Shown here: positions 6,015-16,092 of the stretch, in pieces
How the letters are laid out: each line of letters starts with the position of its first letter
Position numbering within the stretch: the stretch's first letter is position 1
DNA from: Paludibacteraceae bacterium
GTDB lineage: Bacteria; Bacteroidota; Bacteroidia; Bacteroidales; Paludibacteraceae
NCBI GenBank assembly: GCA_017480285.1
Contig: JAFVAX010000024.1
Coordinates: 1 to 40,453 of the forward strand
Direction: 5' to 3'
Length of the DNA stretch: 40,453 bases
Position numbers and translations under genes: made by a program
Notes under the pieces: generated by a model
Databases searched by the model: none
Told to the model about the DNA's origin: nothing
The model's input: the letters and a program-made list of their open reading frames with translations, nothing else

Positions 6015-8849
6015 ATGCAGGAATATATTCATATCAAAGGTGCACGAACCAACAATCTAAAGAATATCAATGTTGATATACCTGTTGGCAAGTTGGTTGT
6101 CATAACCGGTTTGTCGGGTAGTGGCAAGTCGTCGCTTGCTTTCGATACCCTTTATGCCGAAGGTCAGCGCAGATATGTCGAGTCGCTTTCTGCATACGCA
6201 AGGCAGTTCTTATCAAGAATGCAGAAACCTGATGTTGATTTCATAGAGGGCATACCACCGGCTATTGCCATTCAGCAACGCACAATAAGCAAGAACCCGC
6301 GTTCAACAGTAGGTACGCAAACAGAGATTTTCGATTATCTCAAACTCTTTTTCGCCCGTATAGGTCATACTCTCTCGCCTGTCTCAGGTGAGCGTATCAT
6401 GCGACACGAACCAACAGATGTGGTAAGGTATATGCAGTCGCTGCCGGTTGGCTCGCGTCTGCAACTGCTGTCGCCCATAGTGCTGAACAACCGCGCTTTG
6501 AACGACCTGCTGACAGTTTGGCAATCGCAAGGTTTCTCGCGGCTTATCCGATTGAGCGACAATGGCGAAACAGAGGTTTATCGGATTGCAGATATGCTTG
6601 AAGGCAAGAATGTGGTTGAAGATTTAAGCAACCTATACCTTCTTGTTGACCGTATTCTTTCAGATAAAGAGAATAGCACTGCTAACCGTTTTGCAGATTC
6701 CGTACAGACGGCTTTTTTTGAGGGTTTGGGCGAGTGTATTGTGTTGACAGACAATGAGAAAAAGGTTTTCTCGCAACGGTTTGAGGCTGATGGTATTGTG
6801 TTTCAAGAACCAACCGAACATCTGTTTGATTTTAATAATCCGCTTGGTGCTTGTCCGACCTGCAACGGCTTTGGAAATATAATTGGTATAGACCCTAATC
6901 TTGTTGTACCTAATCCTAATCTATCTATTTACGAAGAGGCTATAGCCTGCTGGCATGGCGAGAAGATGCGCCTGTGGAACGACGAACTTATCCGTACCGC
7001 ACCGCTGTTCAACTTCCCGATACATACGCCTTTCTACAAACTGACAGCAGAGCAGAAACAACTTATCTGGAAGGGTAATGAGTATTTTCATGGTCTTAAC
7101 GATTTCTTCCAAATGCTTGAGAAAGAGCAATATGCAAAGATTCAGTACCGTGTTATGCTCGCTCGGTACAGGGGCAAAACACTTTGTCCTGACTGCAATG
7201 GCTCAAGACTGAGGCGAGAAGCAAGTTATGTCTATATAGAGCCTGAAAACAAAGAGATTGGCAAGCGGAATATAGAAGATTTGATAACTATCCCTATCAC
7301 GGAGTTGGCAGAATGGTTTGATAAACTCATTTTGCCACCTTTTGAGCAGCAGGCAGCCCGACAGTTGCTACAAGAGATACGCTCACGCCTTCAGTTTATG
7401 CTTGATGTCGGTTTGGGCTATTTGACACTTAATCGTGCTGCTGCCACTCTGTCTGGTGGTGAGAGTCAGCGTATTAACCTTGCCAAGTCGTTGGGTAGTA
7501 GCCTTGTAGGGTCGCTTTATATATTAGACGAACCGAGTATCGGACTGCACCCGAGAGATACCGGCAGACTAATCAATGTGCTCAAACAACTGCGAGACTT
7601 GGGTAATACTGTTGTTGTGGTGGAACACGATGATGAGATGATGCGTGCTGCCGACTGCATTATAGATGTAGGTCCGGAGGCAGGGCGTGACGGCGGTAAG
7701 ATAGTGTGGCAGTGGAATAAGGAGCAAGGAACAAAGACCGCTATGCTACATTCTTATACTCAAGATTTTCTTTCCGGAAAAGAAGGGATAGATGTGCCAT
7801 TGTATCGTCGCCCGTGGAGGAATTATGTTGAGATTCAGGGTGTTACGGAAAATAACCTGCAAGGTTTGAATGTCCGTTTCCCGCTTGGCGTGATGACGGT
7901 GGTAACGGGTGTGTCAGGCAGTGGCAAGTCGTCGCTTGTCAGTAAGGCACTTTATAGTGCGCTCAAGGGCGTTGCCGGCAATTATTCGGCACTTGTAGGC
8001 TCAACACATCTCGTCGGTGGCGTTGAGTTTGTTGACCAAAATCCGATTGGCACTTCAACGCGCAGCAATGCTGTTACTTACATCAAAGCCTACGATGATA
8101 TTCGCAAACTATATGCCGATCAACAACTTGCCAAACAGATGGATTTCTCAGCTTCGTTTTTCTCGTTCAATACCCCGGGTGGCAGATGTGAGCAATGTAA
8201 AGGTGAAGGCACTATCACTATTGAGATGCAATTTATGGCAGACATAGTGATGCAATGCGAACAATGTGGAGGAAAGCGGTTTAAGAAAGATGTGCTTGAA
8301 GTACTGTATAGAGGCAAATCGATTTATGATATTCTGCAAATGACTGTCAGTGAGGCTGTTCAGTTCTTTAGTGAGGACAAACAGACGTTGTGCAAATCAA
8401 TAGTCAGGAAACTGAAGGCATTGGAGGATGTGGGTGTCGGGTATATCCAACTCGGGCAACCGAGCAGTACACTTTCAGGCGGTGAAAACCAGAGAGTTAA
8501 ACTCGCAACCTTCCTGCTAAAGGAAAATGCCGATAAAACAGGTCGTGTGTTTATCTTTGATGAACCTACAACCGGACTGCATTTTCACGACATAAAAATC
8601 TTGCTTAAGGCGTTGCATTCACTTATAGAATTAGGCAACACGGTTATAGTGATAGAGCATAATCCGGCGGTCATTATGGCAGCCGACCATATCATAGACC
8701 TCGGTCCTGAAGGAGGTAAAGAAGGCGGAACGATAGTGTTTGAAGGTACTCCGGAGAGGCTTATGTCGTGTGAGAAGAGTTTTACGGGCAAGTGTCTTGC
8801 CACTAATAAATCAATTCAGCATGCCACACAACACAATACAGACCGGTAG
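6015..8849 (+). CDS. uvrA: Excinuclease ABC subunit A (UvrA family)
   Basis: A 944-aa DNA damage-recognition ATPase of nucleotide excision repair, close to the usual UvrA length of about 940. Two ABC modules are complete. Walker A motifs are GLSGSGKSS (about 32-40) and GVSGSGKSS (about 632); signatures are LSGGESQR (about 480) and LSGGENQR (about 820); Walker B regions are [12 protein letters not shown] and [12 protein letters not shown]. Zinc-type cysteine motifs [24 protein letters not shown] and CEQCGGKR are present. Bacteroidota often carry two UvrA paralogues; features such as [21 protein letters not shown] make me suspect the second paralogue, but I cannot settle this from one sequence. 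It starts 2 bp after the HU-LysM stop. Confidence 0.93.
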   Translation: MQEYIHIKGARTNNLKNINVDIPVGKLVVITGLSGSGKSSLAFDTLYAEGQRRYVESLSAYARQFLSRMQKPDVDFIEGIPPAIAIQQRTISKNPRSTVGTQTEIFDYLKLFFARIGHTLSPVSGERIMRHEPTDVVRYMQSLPVGSRLQLLSPIVLNNRALNDLLTVWQSQGFSRLIRLSDNGETEVYRIADMLEGKNVVEDLSNLYLLVDRILSDKENSTANRFADSVQTAFFEGLGECIVLTDNEKKVFSQRFEADGIVFQEPTEHLFDFNNPLGACPTCNGFGNIIGIDPNLVVPNPNLSIYEEAIACWHGEKMRLWNDELIRTAPLFNFPIHTPFYKLTAEQKQLIWKGNEYFHGLNDFFQMLEKEQYAKIQYRVMLARYRGKTLCPDCNGSRLRREASYVYIEPENKEIGKRNIEDLITIPITELAEWFDKLILPPFEQQAARQLLQEIRSRLQFMLDVGLGYLTLNRAAATLSGGESQRINLAKSLGSSLVGSLYILDEPSIGLHPRDTGRLINVLKQLRDLGNTVVVVEHDDEMMRAADCIIDVGPEAGRDGGKIVWQWNKEQGTKTAMLHSYTQDFLSGKEGIDVPLYRRPWRNYVEIQGVTENNLQGLNVRFPLGVMTVVTGVSGSGKSSLVSKALYSALKGVAGNYSALVGSTHLVGGVEFVDQNPIGTSTRSNAVTYIKAYDDIRKLYADQQLAKQMDFSASFFSFNTPGGRCEQCKGEGTITIEMQFMADIVMQCEQCGGKRFKKDVLEVLYRGKSIYDILQMTVSEAVQFFSEDKQTLCKSIVRKLKALEDVGVGYIQLGQPSSTLSGGENQRVKLATFLLKENADKTGRVFIFDEPTTGLHFHDIKILLKALHSLIELGNTVIVIEHNPAVIMAADHIIDLGPEGGKEGGTIVFEGTPERLMSCEKSFTGKCLATNKSIQHATQHNTDR

Positions 8850-9612
8850 TTTGTCGATAGGCTATTTAGAACCACAAAAGAAAGTGTTGCACAAAGATTT
8901 GTCTTTATGCCTTTCACAGGGTTCGTTTACGGCTTTGTTAGGTCCTAACGGTTGTGGCAAATCGACTTTGATGCGCAGTCTGTCAGGCAGTTTGTCTTTG
9001 CTTGGCGGAAATGTAACGATAATGGACAAGCCACTTCATGACTACACACCGCAACTTATGGCACGGACAATTGCTTTTGTCAGTACCGAACGGTTTTCGC
9101 TCGACAAAACAAGGGTAAAGGATGTTGTAGCAATGGGGAGATACCCTTATACTGATTTTATGGGGCGACTGAAAAACTCGGATTATGAGATTATTGAAGA
9201 GTCGCTATCGCTTGTGGGAATGTCGGCGTTTGCAGAAAGGTTTTTTAATAATCTGTCTGACGGCGAGAAGCAAAGAGTATTGATTGCTAAGGCTTTGGCT
9301 CAACAGACACCTATTGTTTTTTTAGATGAGCCGACTGCCCATCTTGATCTGCCTAATCGGATAAAGATTATGATAATGCTGCGGCAGATGGCATACGAAA
9401 AACAAAAAGCCATACTGCTTTCAACTCACGAACTTGACCTTGCTCTGCAAATGGCTGATACTATATGGCTTATGGGAAAAGAACGGTTTATCTGTGGCGA
9501 GCCTAAGCAGTTGGTGGAGTCCGGCGCTTTCAGCGATGTGTTCAGCGACCCGAATTTCACTTTTGTGAGCAAAAACGGTCAACTGCAAATTGAATTGAAA
9601 ATAAACGGATAA
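8821..9612 (+). CDS. ABC transporter ATP-binding protein, iron-complex/cobalamin (FecE/BtuD) type
   Basis: A 263-aa ABC ATPase with Walker A GPNGCGKST, a degenerate signature (LSDGEKQRV instead of LSGGQ), Walker B IVFLDEPTAHLD and H-loop STHEL. The order of motifs and the VAMGRYPYTDFMG segment fit the ATPases that drive import of ferric siderophores or cobalamin. No permease or binding-protein gene is adjacent, so it is an orphan subunit here and its partner must be encoded elsewhere. The ATG at 8821 overlaps the uvrA end by 29 bp; a longer in-frame opening from 8740 is just uvrA read in another frame. The next gene's start follows its stop directly. Confidence 0.88.
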   Translation: MPHNTIQTGSLSIGYLEPQKKVLHKDLSLCLSQGSFTALLGPNGCGKSTLMRSLSGSLSLLGGNVTIMDKPLHDYTPQLMARTIAFVSTERFSLDKTRVKDVVAMGRYPYTDFMGRLKNSDYEIIEESLSLVGMSAFAERFFNNLSDGEKQRVLIAKALAQQTPIVFLDEPTAHLDLPNRIKIMIMLRQMAYEKQKAILLSTHELDLALQMADTIWLMGKERFICGEPKQLVESGAFSDVFSDPNFTFVSKNGQLQIELKING

Positions 9613-10107
9613 ATGGCACATTTTGAGGAGATAGAACGAAAGTTTTTGGTGGTTGGCGATTCATTCAAACGCTTGGCTACACATAGTGAAACTATTTGTC
9701 AGGGTTTTCTCTCGACCGACCCCGACCGTGTTGTAAGAGTAAGAGTGAAAGGTAAGTCCGCCTATTTAACCATCAAATCGCGACCTAAGGCAAACCATTT
9801 TGCTCATTTTGAGTACGAAATGCCTATACCTAAGGCAGACGCTGAAAAACTACTGTTGTTGTGCTTGCCGTATCCTATTGAAAAAGAGCGGTTTTATGTG
9901 CCTGTAGAAGGGCAAGATTTATGTTTTGAAGTGGATGTCTTCCACGGCAGATTAGAAGGGCTGGTAGTGGCAGAAATTGAACTGAAAGATGAAAATCAGA
10001 GTTTTCCGCACCTTGATTTCTTAGGTGAGGAAGTAACCGGAAAACCTCAATACTCAAATTCTCAACTGTCAAAAATCGGGAACTTGGAAGAACTTGAAAA
10101 TCAATAA
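9613..10107 (+). CDS. CYTH-domain protein (triphosphate tunnel metalloenzyme)
   Basis: A 164-aa protein that begins with the CYTH signature ExExK (E6, E8, K10 in EEIERKFLV) and continues with VRVRVKGKSAYLTIKS, FEYEMPIP, CFEVDVFHGRLEGLVVAEIEL: the alternating charged strands that line the triphosphate-binding tunnel. Members hydrolyse inorganic triphosphate or nucleoside/thiamine triphosphates or, more rarely, make cAMP; the substrate cannot be told here. The length is that of small bacterial single-domain members. The start codon abuts the stop of the ABC ATPase gene. Confidence 0.9.
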   Translation: MAHFEEIERKFLVVGDSFKRLATHSETICQGFLSTDPDRVVRVRVKGKSAYLTIKSRPKANHFAHFEYEMPIPKADAEKLLLLCLPYPIEKERFYVPVEGQDLCFEVDVFHGRLEGLVVAEIELKDENQSFPHLDFLGEEVTGKPQYSNSQLSKIGNLEELENQ

Positions 10108-10131
10108 TTTTTAGAGAGAATAAAAACATTA

Positions 10132-11181
10132 ATGGCAGAGCAAAATAAAATAGTTTGGGTGGCAGGTCCTTGCAGTGCTGAAACAGAGGAACAGTTGCTT
10201 TGTTGCGCCGAACATCTCAAAGGAAAAGTGCAGTTTTTCCGTGCAGGTTTGTGGAAACCGCGCACGTTGCCTTCGTCGTTTGCCGGGTTGGGTAAAGATG
10301 CACTACCGTGGCTCTTGAAAGTAAGAGAAAAATATGCACAAAAAATAGGAACAGAGGTGGCAAATGAAGAACAGATGAATATCTGTTTGGATGCAAAACT
10401 TGATTTCCTTTGGCTTGGAGCACGCACAACAACCAATCCTATTTTGGTTCAGCAGTTGGCTGATTGCCTGCAAACTTATAAATCAACTCATAAAGCAGAG
10501 CGGTTACCCATAATATTCATTAAGAACCCGATAGCGCCTGACTTGAATCTGTGGATAGGTGCAATAAGGCGCTTTCAGACTGTTTGTCAAGAGGTCATTG
10601 CTGTTCATCGTGGTTTCAAGACTTCAGACTTGCAGTTTGGCGACTATAGGTATGCGCCTGTGTGGTCGTTGCCGATTGAACTGAAGAGAAACTTACCGGA
10701 AATAACTCTACTGCACGATCCAAGCCATACCGCCGGAAGGGCTGATTTAGTTCAGCAACTATCTGAGCAGGCAATGCTTTTAGATTTCGACGGACTGATG
10801 GTTGAGGTGCATCCGCATCCCGTTGAGGCTTTGAGCGATGCTGCTCAACAACTTGATTTTGACGGTTTTGACTTGATGTTCAACTCTATTAGAAAGCCTG
10901 AAAAAAGGAATGCAGATATTGAACTTCTGCAACTTCGCAAGCAGATCGATGAGGCTGACGATGAGTTATGGAACGCTGTGCTCAAACGCCAACAGTTGTC
11001 GTGCCTTATCGGTGAATACAAGAAAAAACATAACCTGCCGGTCTTGCAAACCGACAGGTATAACGAGTTGATTGGTCGCCGCCTTGAGTGGGGTAGGCGC
11101 AACGGCTTAAGCGAGAAGACGATAATGCAGATTGTTGAGGCTCTGCATACGGCTTCGGTTGAGCAACAATTAGTTAGATAA
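10132..11181 (+). CDS. Bifunctional DAHP synthase / chorismate mutase (type II)
   Basis: A 349-aa enzyme combining the first committed step of aromatic amino acid synthesis (phosphoenolpyruvate plus erythrose 4-phosphate to DAHP) with chorismate mutase. The N-terminal TIM barrel (about 1-255) shows VAGPCSAE, FRAGLWKPRT, WLGARTTTNP, HRGFKTSD, HDPSHTAGR and VEVHPHP, all type I (KDO8P-like) DAHP synthase signatures. The C-terminal AroQ helices (about 263-345) show LLQLRKQIDEADDELWNAVLKR and an arginine-rich end. The fusion occurs in Bacteroidota and a few other phyla, and the mutase half usually mediates feedback control by prephenate or chorismate; whether that holds here is not visible. Its stop overlaps the convergent ettA stop by 8 bp and no terminator lies between them. 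Confidence 0.95.
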   Translation: MAEQNKIVWVAGPCSAETEEQLLCCAEHLKGKVQFFRAGLWKPRTLPSSFAGLGKDALPWLLKVREKYAQKIGTEVANEEQMNICLDAKLDFLWLGARTTTNPILVQQLADCLQTYKSTHKAERLPIIFIKNPIAPDLNLWIGAIRRFQTVCQEVIAVHRGFKTSDLQFGDYRYAPVWSLPIELKRNLPEITLLHDPSHTAGRADLVQQLSEQAMLLDFDGLMVEVHPHPVEALSDAAQQLDFDGFDLMFNSIRKPEKRNADIELLQLRKQIDEADDELWNAVLKRQQLSCLIGEYKKKHNLPVLQTDRYNELIGRRLEWGRRNGLSEKTIMQIVEALHTASVEQQLVR

Positions 11182-12847
11182 GTTTCTTATATCTTATCCG
11201 TTTGGGTGTAACAGCATCTTCTCCGAGTCGCATTCTTTTGTTCTGCTCATATTCCGAATAAGTGCCTTCAAAGAAAAACACTTCTGAGTTGCCTTCAAAC
11301 GCAAGAATATGCGTGCAGATACGGTCAAGAAACCAGCGGTCGTGGCTAATGACGACGGCACAGCCTGCAAAGTTCTCAAGTCCTTCTTCAAGCGCACGCA
11401 AGGTGTTGACATCTATATCGTTGGTAGGCTCGTCAAGCAAGAGCACATTGGCGCACGACTTGAGCGTCAGGGCAAGGTGCAAGCGGTTTCTCTCGCCACC
11501 CGACAACATCCCGCAACGCTTCTCTTGATCGTTACCGCTGAAGTTGAATCGGCTCAGGTATGCACGCGCATTGACTTCGCGATTACCTACTTTGACATAT
11601 TCCGTTCCGCCGGAGATGGTCTCATATATTGTCTTTTGCGGGTCAATACCGGAGTGAACTTGGTCAACATAACCTATGCTGACGGTATCGCCTATTTAGA
11701 AAGTGCCGGCATCGGCTTTCTCAAGTCCCATTATCATTCGGAACAATGTCGTTTTACCCGCCCCATTAGGACCTATTATGCCTACAATGCCATTTGGCGG
11801 AAGCATAAAATTGAGATTGTCGAACAGCAGTTTGTCGCCGAAGGCTTTTCTGACTCCAACGGCATTGATAACTTTGTTGCCCAAACGCGGACCGTTAGGA
11901 ATGAATATCTCAAGTTTCTCTTCCCGCTCTTTCTGCTCTTCGTTGAGCATACGGTCGTATGCCGACAGACGGGCTTTGCCTTTGGCTTGACGGGCTTTTG
12001 GTGCCATTCTGACCCATTCGAGTTCTCTCTCAAGTGTCTTACGGCGTTTGCTTGCCTGCTTCTCTTCTTGCGCCATACGAGCCGTTTTTTGCTCAAGCCA
12101 CGAGGAATAGTTACCTTTCCAAGGTATGCCCTCGCCACGGTCAAGTTCGAGTATCCAACCTGCCACATGGTCAAGGAAATAGCGGTCGTGAGTAACGGCA
12201 ATAACTGTACCTTCGTATTGTTGCAGGTGTTGCTCAAGCCAATCTATTGATTCGGCATCGAGGTGGTTGGTAGGCTCGTCAAGGAGCAGTATATCAGGTT
12301 TCTTGAGCAAGAGGCGACATAGTGCCACTCGTCTGCGCTCGCCACCTGAGAGGTGTTCTATTTTCTGTTCGGGGTCGGGGCAACGAAGTGCGTCCATTGC
12401 TTTTTCAAGACGGTTGTCAAGGTTCCAAGCGTCAGCATGGTCAAGCAGGTCTTGCAGTTCTGCCTGTCGGGCAAGCAGTTTGTCGAAGTCGGCATCAGGT
12501 TCGGCAAAGGCTTCGTTGATACGGTCATATTCGTGAAGCATATCAACAATCTCTTGCACACCCTCTTCAACAACCTGACGAACAGTCTTCTCCGGGTCAA
12601 GTTTCGGGTCTTGCTCAAGATAACCGACGCTGTAGCCGGGAGAGAATACAACTTCGCCCTGATACTCTTTTTCCACACCTGCAATAATCTTCATAAGTGT
12701 GGACTTACCTGCACCGTTAAGACCTATAATGCCGATTTTCGCACCATAAAAGAAACTGAGGTAGATGTTGTTTAGAACTCGTTTTTGCGGGGTGAAATGT
12801 TTGCTTACCCCCACCATTGAGAATATAATTTTCTTGTCGTCTGCCAT
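11174..12847 (-). pseudogene. ettA: EttA, ABC-F energy-dependent translational throttle protein, with in-frame TAA
   Basis: Read through, this would be a 557-aa ABC-F ATPase that gates the ribosomal E site according to ATP/ADP. The first part (12847-11699) has the complete first ABC domain ([30 protein letters not shown]), the linker and the second Walker A (GPNGAGKTT). A TAA at 11698-11696 follows DAGTF. The same frame then continues with [33 protein letters not shown] and the usual EttA end (GTYSEYEQNKRMRLG, RIRYKKL). No frameshift is involved; one base change from AAA, CAA or GAA would restore the gene. Terminated at the TAA, the 383-aa product lacks the second signature and Walker B. This is either a recent nonsense mutation, a sequencing error or readthrough. 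It is the last gene of the pheS-proximal minus run. Confidence 0.9.
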
Positions 12848-12895
12848 TTATGTTTGGATTTTGGAAGTTAGACCGCTTTACTGTTGGAAGTTAGA

Positions 12896-13336
12896 TTATT
12901 TATCTTGTGTTTCAGTAAGATATATTCTTATTGCCTGAGCTACCATTTCCGGACACGAGCGTTTCTGTTTCGGAGGTTCGCCCTGAAGACCTAATAGTTT
13001 GGCACAAATAATATCTCCGTTTTCTTCTTTGAAACGCTCGGCAAGACGCTGTACAAGTTTGTAGTTAGCAAGTTTGGCTTCGGGTTTGTCAGGCTCTGTA
13101 TTGCCGTTTTCAAGTCCTGCCAACAGAAACATACCGCAGGCAGTGCCACAGGTCTGTCGCATTCTGCCTATTCCTCCACCGAAGGAGGCTGAAACACGCA
13201 GTGCTGTCTTTTCGTCGATTTCATACAAATCAGCGCAGGCGGCAAACACCGCCTGTGAGCAATTGAAGCCTTTGGAAAAAAGTTCTTTTCCTCGCCTTGC
13301 CCGTTGTTCGATTTCTTCCGTAGTAAGGTGCTTCAT
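12896..13336 (-). CDS. C_GCAxxG_C_C family (redox-associated) protein
   Basis: A 146-aa protein with the cysteine pattern of the C_GCAxxG_C_C family: Cys26 in FNCSQAV, Cys34, then SFGGGIGRMRQTCGTACGMFLLAG with Cys63 and Cys67, and further cysteines in GDIICAKLLG and RSCPEMV. Members are thought to be redox or metal-related, some next to oxidoreductases, but no activity is firmly known. It lies between ettA (48 bp downstream) and dnaJ (6 bp upstream) on the same strand, so it is probably cotranscribed with grpE-dnaJ. A link to chaperone function is only suggested by this position. Confidence 0.85.
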   Translation of the reverse strand: MKHLTTEEIEQRARRGKELFSKGFNCSQAVFAACADLYEIDEKTALRVSASFGGGIGRMRQTCGTACGMFLLAGLENGNTEPDKPEAKLANYKLVQRLAERFKEENGDIICAKLLGLQGEPPKQKRSCPEMVAQAIRIYLTETQDK

Positions 13337-13342
13337 TTTTCT

Positions 13343-14518
13343 TTATCGTTGAAACAAGTTTTTGAAGAAGTTTGATTTGTCGGCAGAGCCGGGCTTGGAG
13401 TTAGGTGAGTCGGCAAATTTCTCCATCATCTGTTTCTCGTCTTTCGACAGTTTTTCAGGAATATACACTCCGACATTGATAAGCAAATCACCTACATTAT
13501 ACTGTCTGCCGTATTGGTCTATTTCCGGCAATCCTTTACCTCTAAGACGAAGCACTTTGCCCGGTTGCGTTCCTGCAGCAATAGGTACTTTCACTTTTCC
13601 GCTTAGTGTTGGTATTTCAACCTGTCCGCCCAAACAAGCCGTAGGAACAGAAAGAAGCAGGTTGTATATCAAATCGCCTCCATCGCGGATAAGTTCTTTA
13701 TGCGGTTCTTCTTCAACGAGTACGAGCAAGTCGCCGTTTATGCCACCTTGCGGAGCGGCATTGCCTTTTTCAGGTATGGTTATCTGCATACCTTCCATCA
13801 CGCCTGCAGGTATCTTGACTGTTATTATCTCATCGTCGCGCACAACGCCTTCGCCGTGGCAGTATGGGCATTTTTTTGTTATGCGTTGTCCTGTTCCTTC
13901 GCAGTCGGGGCAGACGCTCTGAGTCTGCATCATACCAAAGATACCGCGCTGGGTATGTGTAACTCGTCCTGCACCTTTGCAAGTAGGGCAGGTCTCTGTC
14001 TTGCCGTCTTCTGAACCTGAACCGTGGCAATGCGGACAAGCAACCAACTTCTTGACTTTGATTTTCTTTTCAACACCGGTTTGTATCTCTTCAAGCGTCA
14101 GTTTGACTTTTACTCTCAGGTTGCTGCCTCGTCTTACCTGACGGCGTCCTCCGCCTGAGTAACCTCCACCGGTAAACATATTGCCGATAATATCGCCAAG
14201 TCCCATTCCTGCAAAGACATCGCCAAATCGTGAGAAGATGTCTTCCATAGTCCAATCGCTTGACATACCTGCGCCACCAACACCTTGGAAGCCGAACTGG
14301 TCGTAACGCTGGCGTTTTTGCGGGTCGCTGAGTACATCGTATGCCTCGGCGGCTTCCTTGAACTTCTCTTCGGCTGCTTTCTTATCAGCCTCAGAGTCAT
14401 TGACATGACGGTCAGGATGCCACTGAAGTGCCATCTTCTTATATGCTTTTTTTATCTCTTCTGCGGTTGCGTTTTTCTGAACGCCTAAAACCTCATAATA
14501 ATCGCGTTTCTCTGCCAT
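13343..14518 (-). CDS. dnaJ: Chaperone protein DnaJ (Hsp40)
   Basis: A 391-aa co-chaperone that delivers substrates to DnaK and stimulates its ATPase. The J domain begins [21 protein letters not shown] and holds the HPD motif (QWHPDRH). A Gly/Phe-rich stretch follows. The zinc domain has four CxxCxGxG repeats: [24 protein letters not shown] and CPYCHGEG. The C-terminal substrate-binding domains contain [12 protein letters not shown] and [11 protein letters not shown]. The ATG at 14518 is preferred; the 30-residue upstream extension reads through the TTAGATACT word repeat and is not part of the family. grpE lies just upstream; dnaK is not in the window. Confidence 0.96.
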   Translation of the reverse strand: MAEKRDYYEVLGVQKNATAEEIKKAYKKMALQWHPDRHVNDSEADKKAAEEKFKEAAEAYDVLSDPQKRQRYDQFGFQGVGGAGMSSDWTMEDIFSRFGDVFAGMGLGDIIGNMFTGGGYSGGGRRQVRRGSNLRVKVKLTLEEIQTGVEKKIKVKKLVACPHCHGSGSEDGKTETCPTCKGAGRVTHTQRGIFGMMQTQSVCPDCEGTGQRITKKCPYCHGEGVVRDDEIITVKIPAGVMEGMQITIPEKGNAAPQGGINGDLLVLVEEEPHKELIRDGGDLIYNLLLSVPTACLGGQVEIPTLSGKVKVPIAAGTQPGKVLRLRGKGLPEIDQYGRQYNVGDLLINVGVYIPEKLSKDEKQMMEKFADSPNSKPGSADKSNFFKNLFQR

Positions 14519-14526
14519 GATTTTTG

Positions 14527-14580
14527 CTTTTTTAGATTGGTTTTTAGATACTTTAGATGTCTTAGATACTTTTAGATTCA
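14527..14580. repeat. TTAGATACT word repeat between grpE and dnaJ
   Basis: The whole 64-bp grpE-dnaJ gap is largely degenerate copies of TTTAGATACTTTAGATG. It shares the 14-mer TTAGATACTTTAGA with the coding repeat at 5584-5683. A weaker relative (AAAATCTAAAAAT words) lies at 37158-37195 before the third glycosidase gene. Confidence 0.7.
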
Positions 14581-14582
14581 GA

Positions 14583-15194
14583 TTATTCTCCGACAACCAC
14601 TTTGGCAAAGCGAATAACTTTTCCGTCGAGTGTATAGCCTTTTTGTGTACATTCTATTACTTTTCCTTTTTGCTCTTCCGTAGGTGCAGGGAAAGTAGTA
14701 ATTGCTTCGTGTATCTCTGTGTTGAAAACCGCATCTTCGGTAGGTATGACTTCAACCTTATTCTTTTGCAGGAAAGAGTTGAACTTGTTGTAGATAAGTT
14801 CAATGCCTTCTCTTAGAGCCGTGATGTCGTCTGTCTCTTGCATAGCCTTAAGCGCACGCTCAAAGTCGTCAATGAGTGGTAACATATCTTTGAAGATACC
14901 TTCTCCGGCAGTCTTCATAAGGTCAAGTTTCTCCTTGTTAGTACGGCGACGATAGTTGTCGAACTCTGCCATCATACGCAGTTTCTGGTCTGTCAAATCG
15001 GCACACTGCTGTTCTAACTGTTGCAGTTTGTCTTGCAAGTTTTCTTCTTGCGCTACTTCTGCAACATTGTTTTCTATCTGTTCAGAAACTTCTTCTTGCT
15101 CGTTTGTTACTTTTTCTTCTTGTTCAAACTCGTTTGTAGTTGCGGGTTCTTGCACTTTTTCTGTCATGTTATGATGTTTGTTGTGATGTGACAT
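14583..15194 (-). CDS. grpE: Nucleotide exchange factor GrpE
   Basis: A 203-aa GrpE that releases ADP from DnaK. An acidic, low-complexity N terminus leads into a long coiled coil (about 50-105; [20 protein letters not shown], then [15 protein letters not shown]). The beta domain contains [44 protein letters not shown] and [20 protein letters not shown], the family signature. The start may be the ATG at 15194 or the one at 15167; the additional nine residues are His/Asn-rich and poorly conserved in style, so the shorter form is plausible. The palindromes at 15215-15250 and 15255-15277 lie just upstream. Confidence 0.95.
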   Translation of the reverse strand: MSHHNKHHNMTEKVQEPATTNEFEQEEKVTNEQEEVSEQIENNVAEVAQEENLQDKLQQLEQQCADLTDQKLRMMAEFDNYRRRTNKEKLDLMKTAGEGIFKDMLPLIDDFERALKAMQETDDITALREGIELIYNKFNSFLQKNKVEVIPTEDAVFNTEIHEAITTFPAPTEEQKGKVIECTQKGYTLDGKVIRFAKVVVGE

Positions 15195-15214
15195 AGTTAT
15201 ATGAATTTATAGTT

Positions 15215-15250
15215 GTTTTGGCATTTATATATCAATTATTTTGCCAAAAC
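15215..15250. promoter_or_regulatory. Inverted repeat upstream of grpE, candidate operator
   Basis: GTTTTGGCA (15215-15223) and TGCCAAAAC (15242-15250) form a perfect 9-bp inverted repeat with an 18-bp AT-rich spacer, about 20 bp before the longer grpE start. The spacing and sequence differ from CIRCE. A protein-binding site for heat-shock control is a guess based on position. Confidence 0.45.
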
Positions 15251-15254
15251 GCTC

Positions 15255-15277
15255 AAAACTGCCATATTGTCAGTTTT
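15255..15277 (-). terminator. Weak hairpin after fabI
   Basis: AAAACTG (15255-15261) and CAGTTTT (15271-15277) form a 7-bp stem with a 9-nt loop, 8 nt after the fabI stop codon. On the minus strand only four T residues close the stem and GAG follows, so termination would be weak. It may separate fabI from grpE, or act as part of the grpE control region. Confidence 0.35.
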
Positions 15278-15285
15278 AATGTTTT

Positions 15286-16080
15286 TTATTCGGGCATTTG
15301 TACGCCTGTAGTGGAAAACCCGCCATCGTGATATAGGTTTTGCATTGTTACTTTGCGGGTATAGTCAGAGAAAAGCATCACGCAGAAATCGGCGCAGTCT
15401 TGTTGTGAGGCATTGCCAAGTGGTGCAGTACGATTGCTTATTTCGTAGAAACGGTCGAAGAACTCAATACTCCCGCCTGCTTTTGTCGGTGTAGGCGATT
15501 GGGAAACGGTGTTGATACGCACATGTCGTTTCTGTCCGTAGGCAAGACCGAAGTTGCGCGTTATAGATTGCAGGAGTGCTTTGGCATCGGCCATGTCGTT
15601 GTAGTAGGCAATAGCCCTCTCGGCCGCAATATAAGTGAGTGCAACCACCGAACCGTATTCTGCAATAGCGTCGGTCTCGTATGCCACTTGAAGCATCTTA
15701 TGGAACGACAGGGCACTTATATCAAGCGTCTTGTTGTAGTATGAATAGTTGAGATGCGGGTAGTCGTTTCCGCGACGGATATTCATCGACATAGCCACTG
15801 CGTGAAGTACGAAATCAATCTTGCCACCTAACTGTTTCTGACTCTCCGAAAAAAGTTTTTTTAGGTCTTCAACGCTTGTAGCGTCAGCCTCAATGTAGGG
15901 TGCATTGAGTTTCTTTGCAAGAGTTGTTACTTTGCCAAGACGAGTGGCGAGGGGTGTGTTAGTCAGAACGATTTGTGCTCCTTCCTGATAGCATTGTTCG
16001 GCTACAGCCCATGCGAGCGATAACTCGTTGAGTGCGCCGAAAATTATTCCACGCTTGCCTTTGAGTAGTTCGTGATTCAT
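15286..16080 (-). CDS. fabI: Enoyl-[acyl-carrier-protein] reductase (NADH), FabI type
   Basis: A 264-aa short-chain dehydrogenase that reduces enoyl-ACP in the last step of each fatty acid elongation round. The N-terminal nucleotide-binding segment is GKRGIIFGALNELSLAWAVAEQ, the FabI-style glycine motif. HAVAMSM matches the family core. The active site shows Tyr150 in ALTY and Tyr160-x6-Lys167 in AERAIAYYNDMADAKALL, equivalent to E. coli Tyr146, Tyr156 and Lys163. The end, FSDYTRKVTMQNLYHDGGFSTTG, is typical. It lies 12 bp from pheS on the same strand and is probably cotranscribed with it. Confidence 0.92.
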   Translation of the reverse strand: MNHELLKGKRGIIFGALNELSLAWAVAEQCYQEGAQIVLTNTPLATRLGKVTTLAKKLNAPYIEADATSVEDLKKLFSESQKQLGGKIDFVLHAVAMSMNIRRGNDYPHLNYSYYNKTLDISALSFHKMLQVAYETDAIAEYGSVVALTYIAAERAIAYYNDMADAKALLQSITRNFGLAYGQKRHVRINTVSQSPTPTKAGGSIEFFDRFYEISNRTAPLGNASQQDCADFCVMLFSDYTRKVTMQNLYHDGGFSTTGVQMPE

Positions 16081-16092
16081 TGTATCTTAGGT

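Noticed and set aside
11510..11695. Frameshift in ettA
   Set aside because: Both parts are in the same frame and the protein between them is conserved; only one TAA codon separates them.
11309..12250. 313-codon open frame opposite ettA
   Set aside because: It is the antisense of conserved ABC-F coding sequence and has no recognisable domain.
14519..14608. DnaJ N-terminal extension of 30 residues
   Set aside because: It is a reading of the intergenic word repeat; DnaJ proteins begin at the J domain.
15215..15250. CIRCE element for HrcA
   Set aside because: The arms GTTTTGGCA/TGCCAAAAC and the 18-bp spacer do not match TTAGCACTC-N9-GAGTGCTAA.
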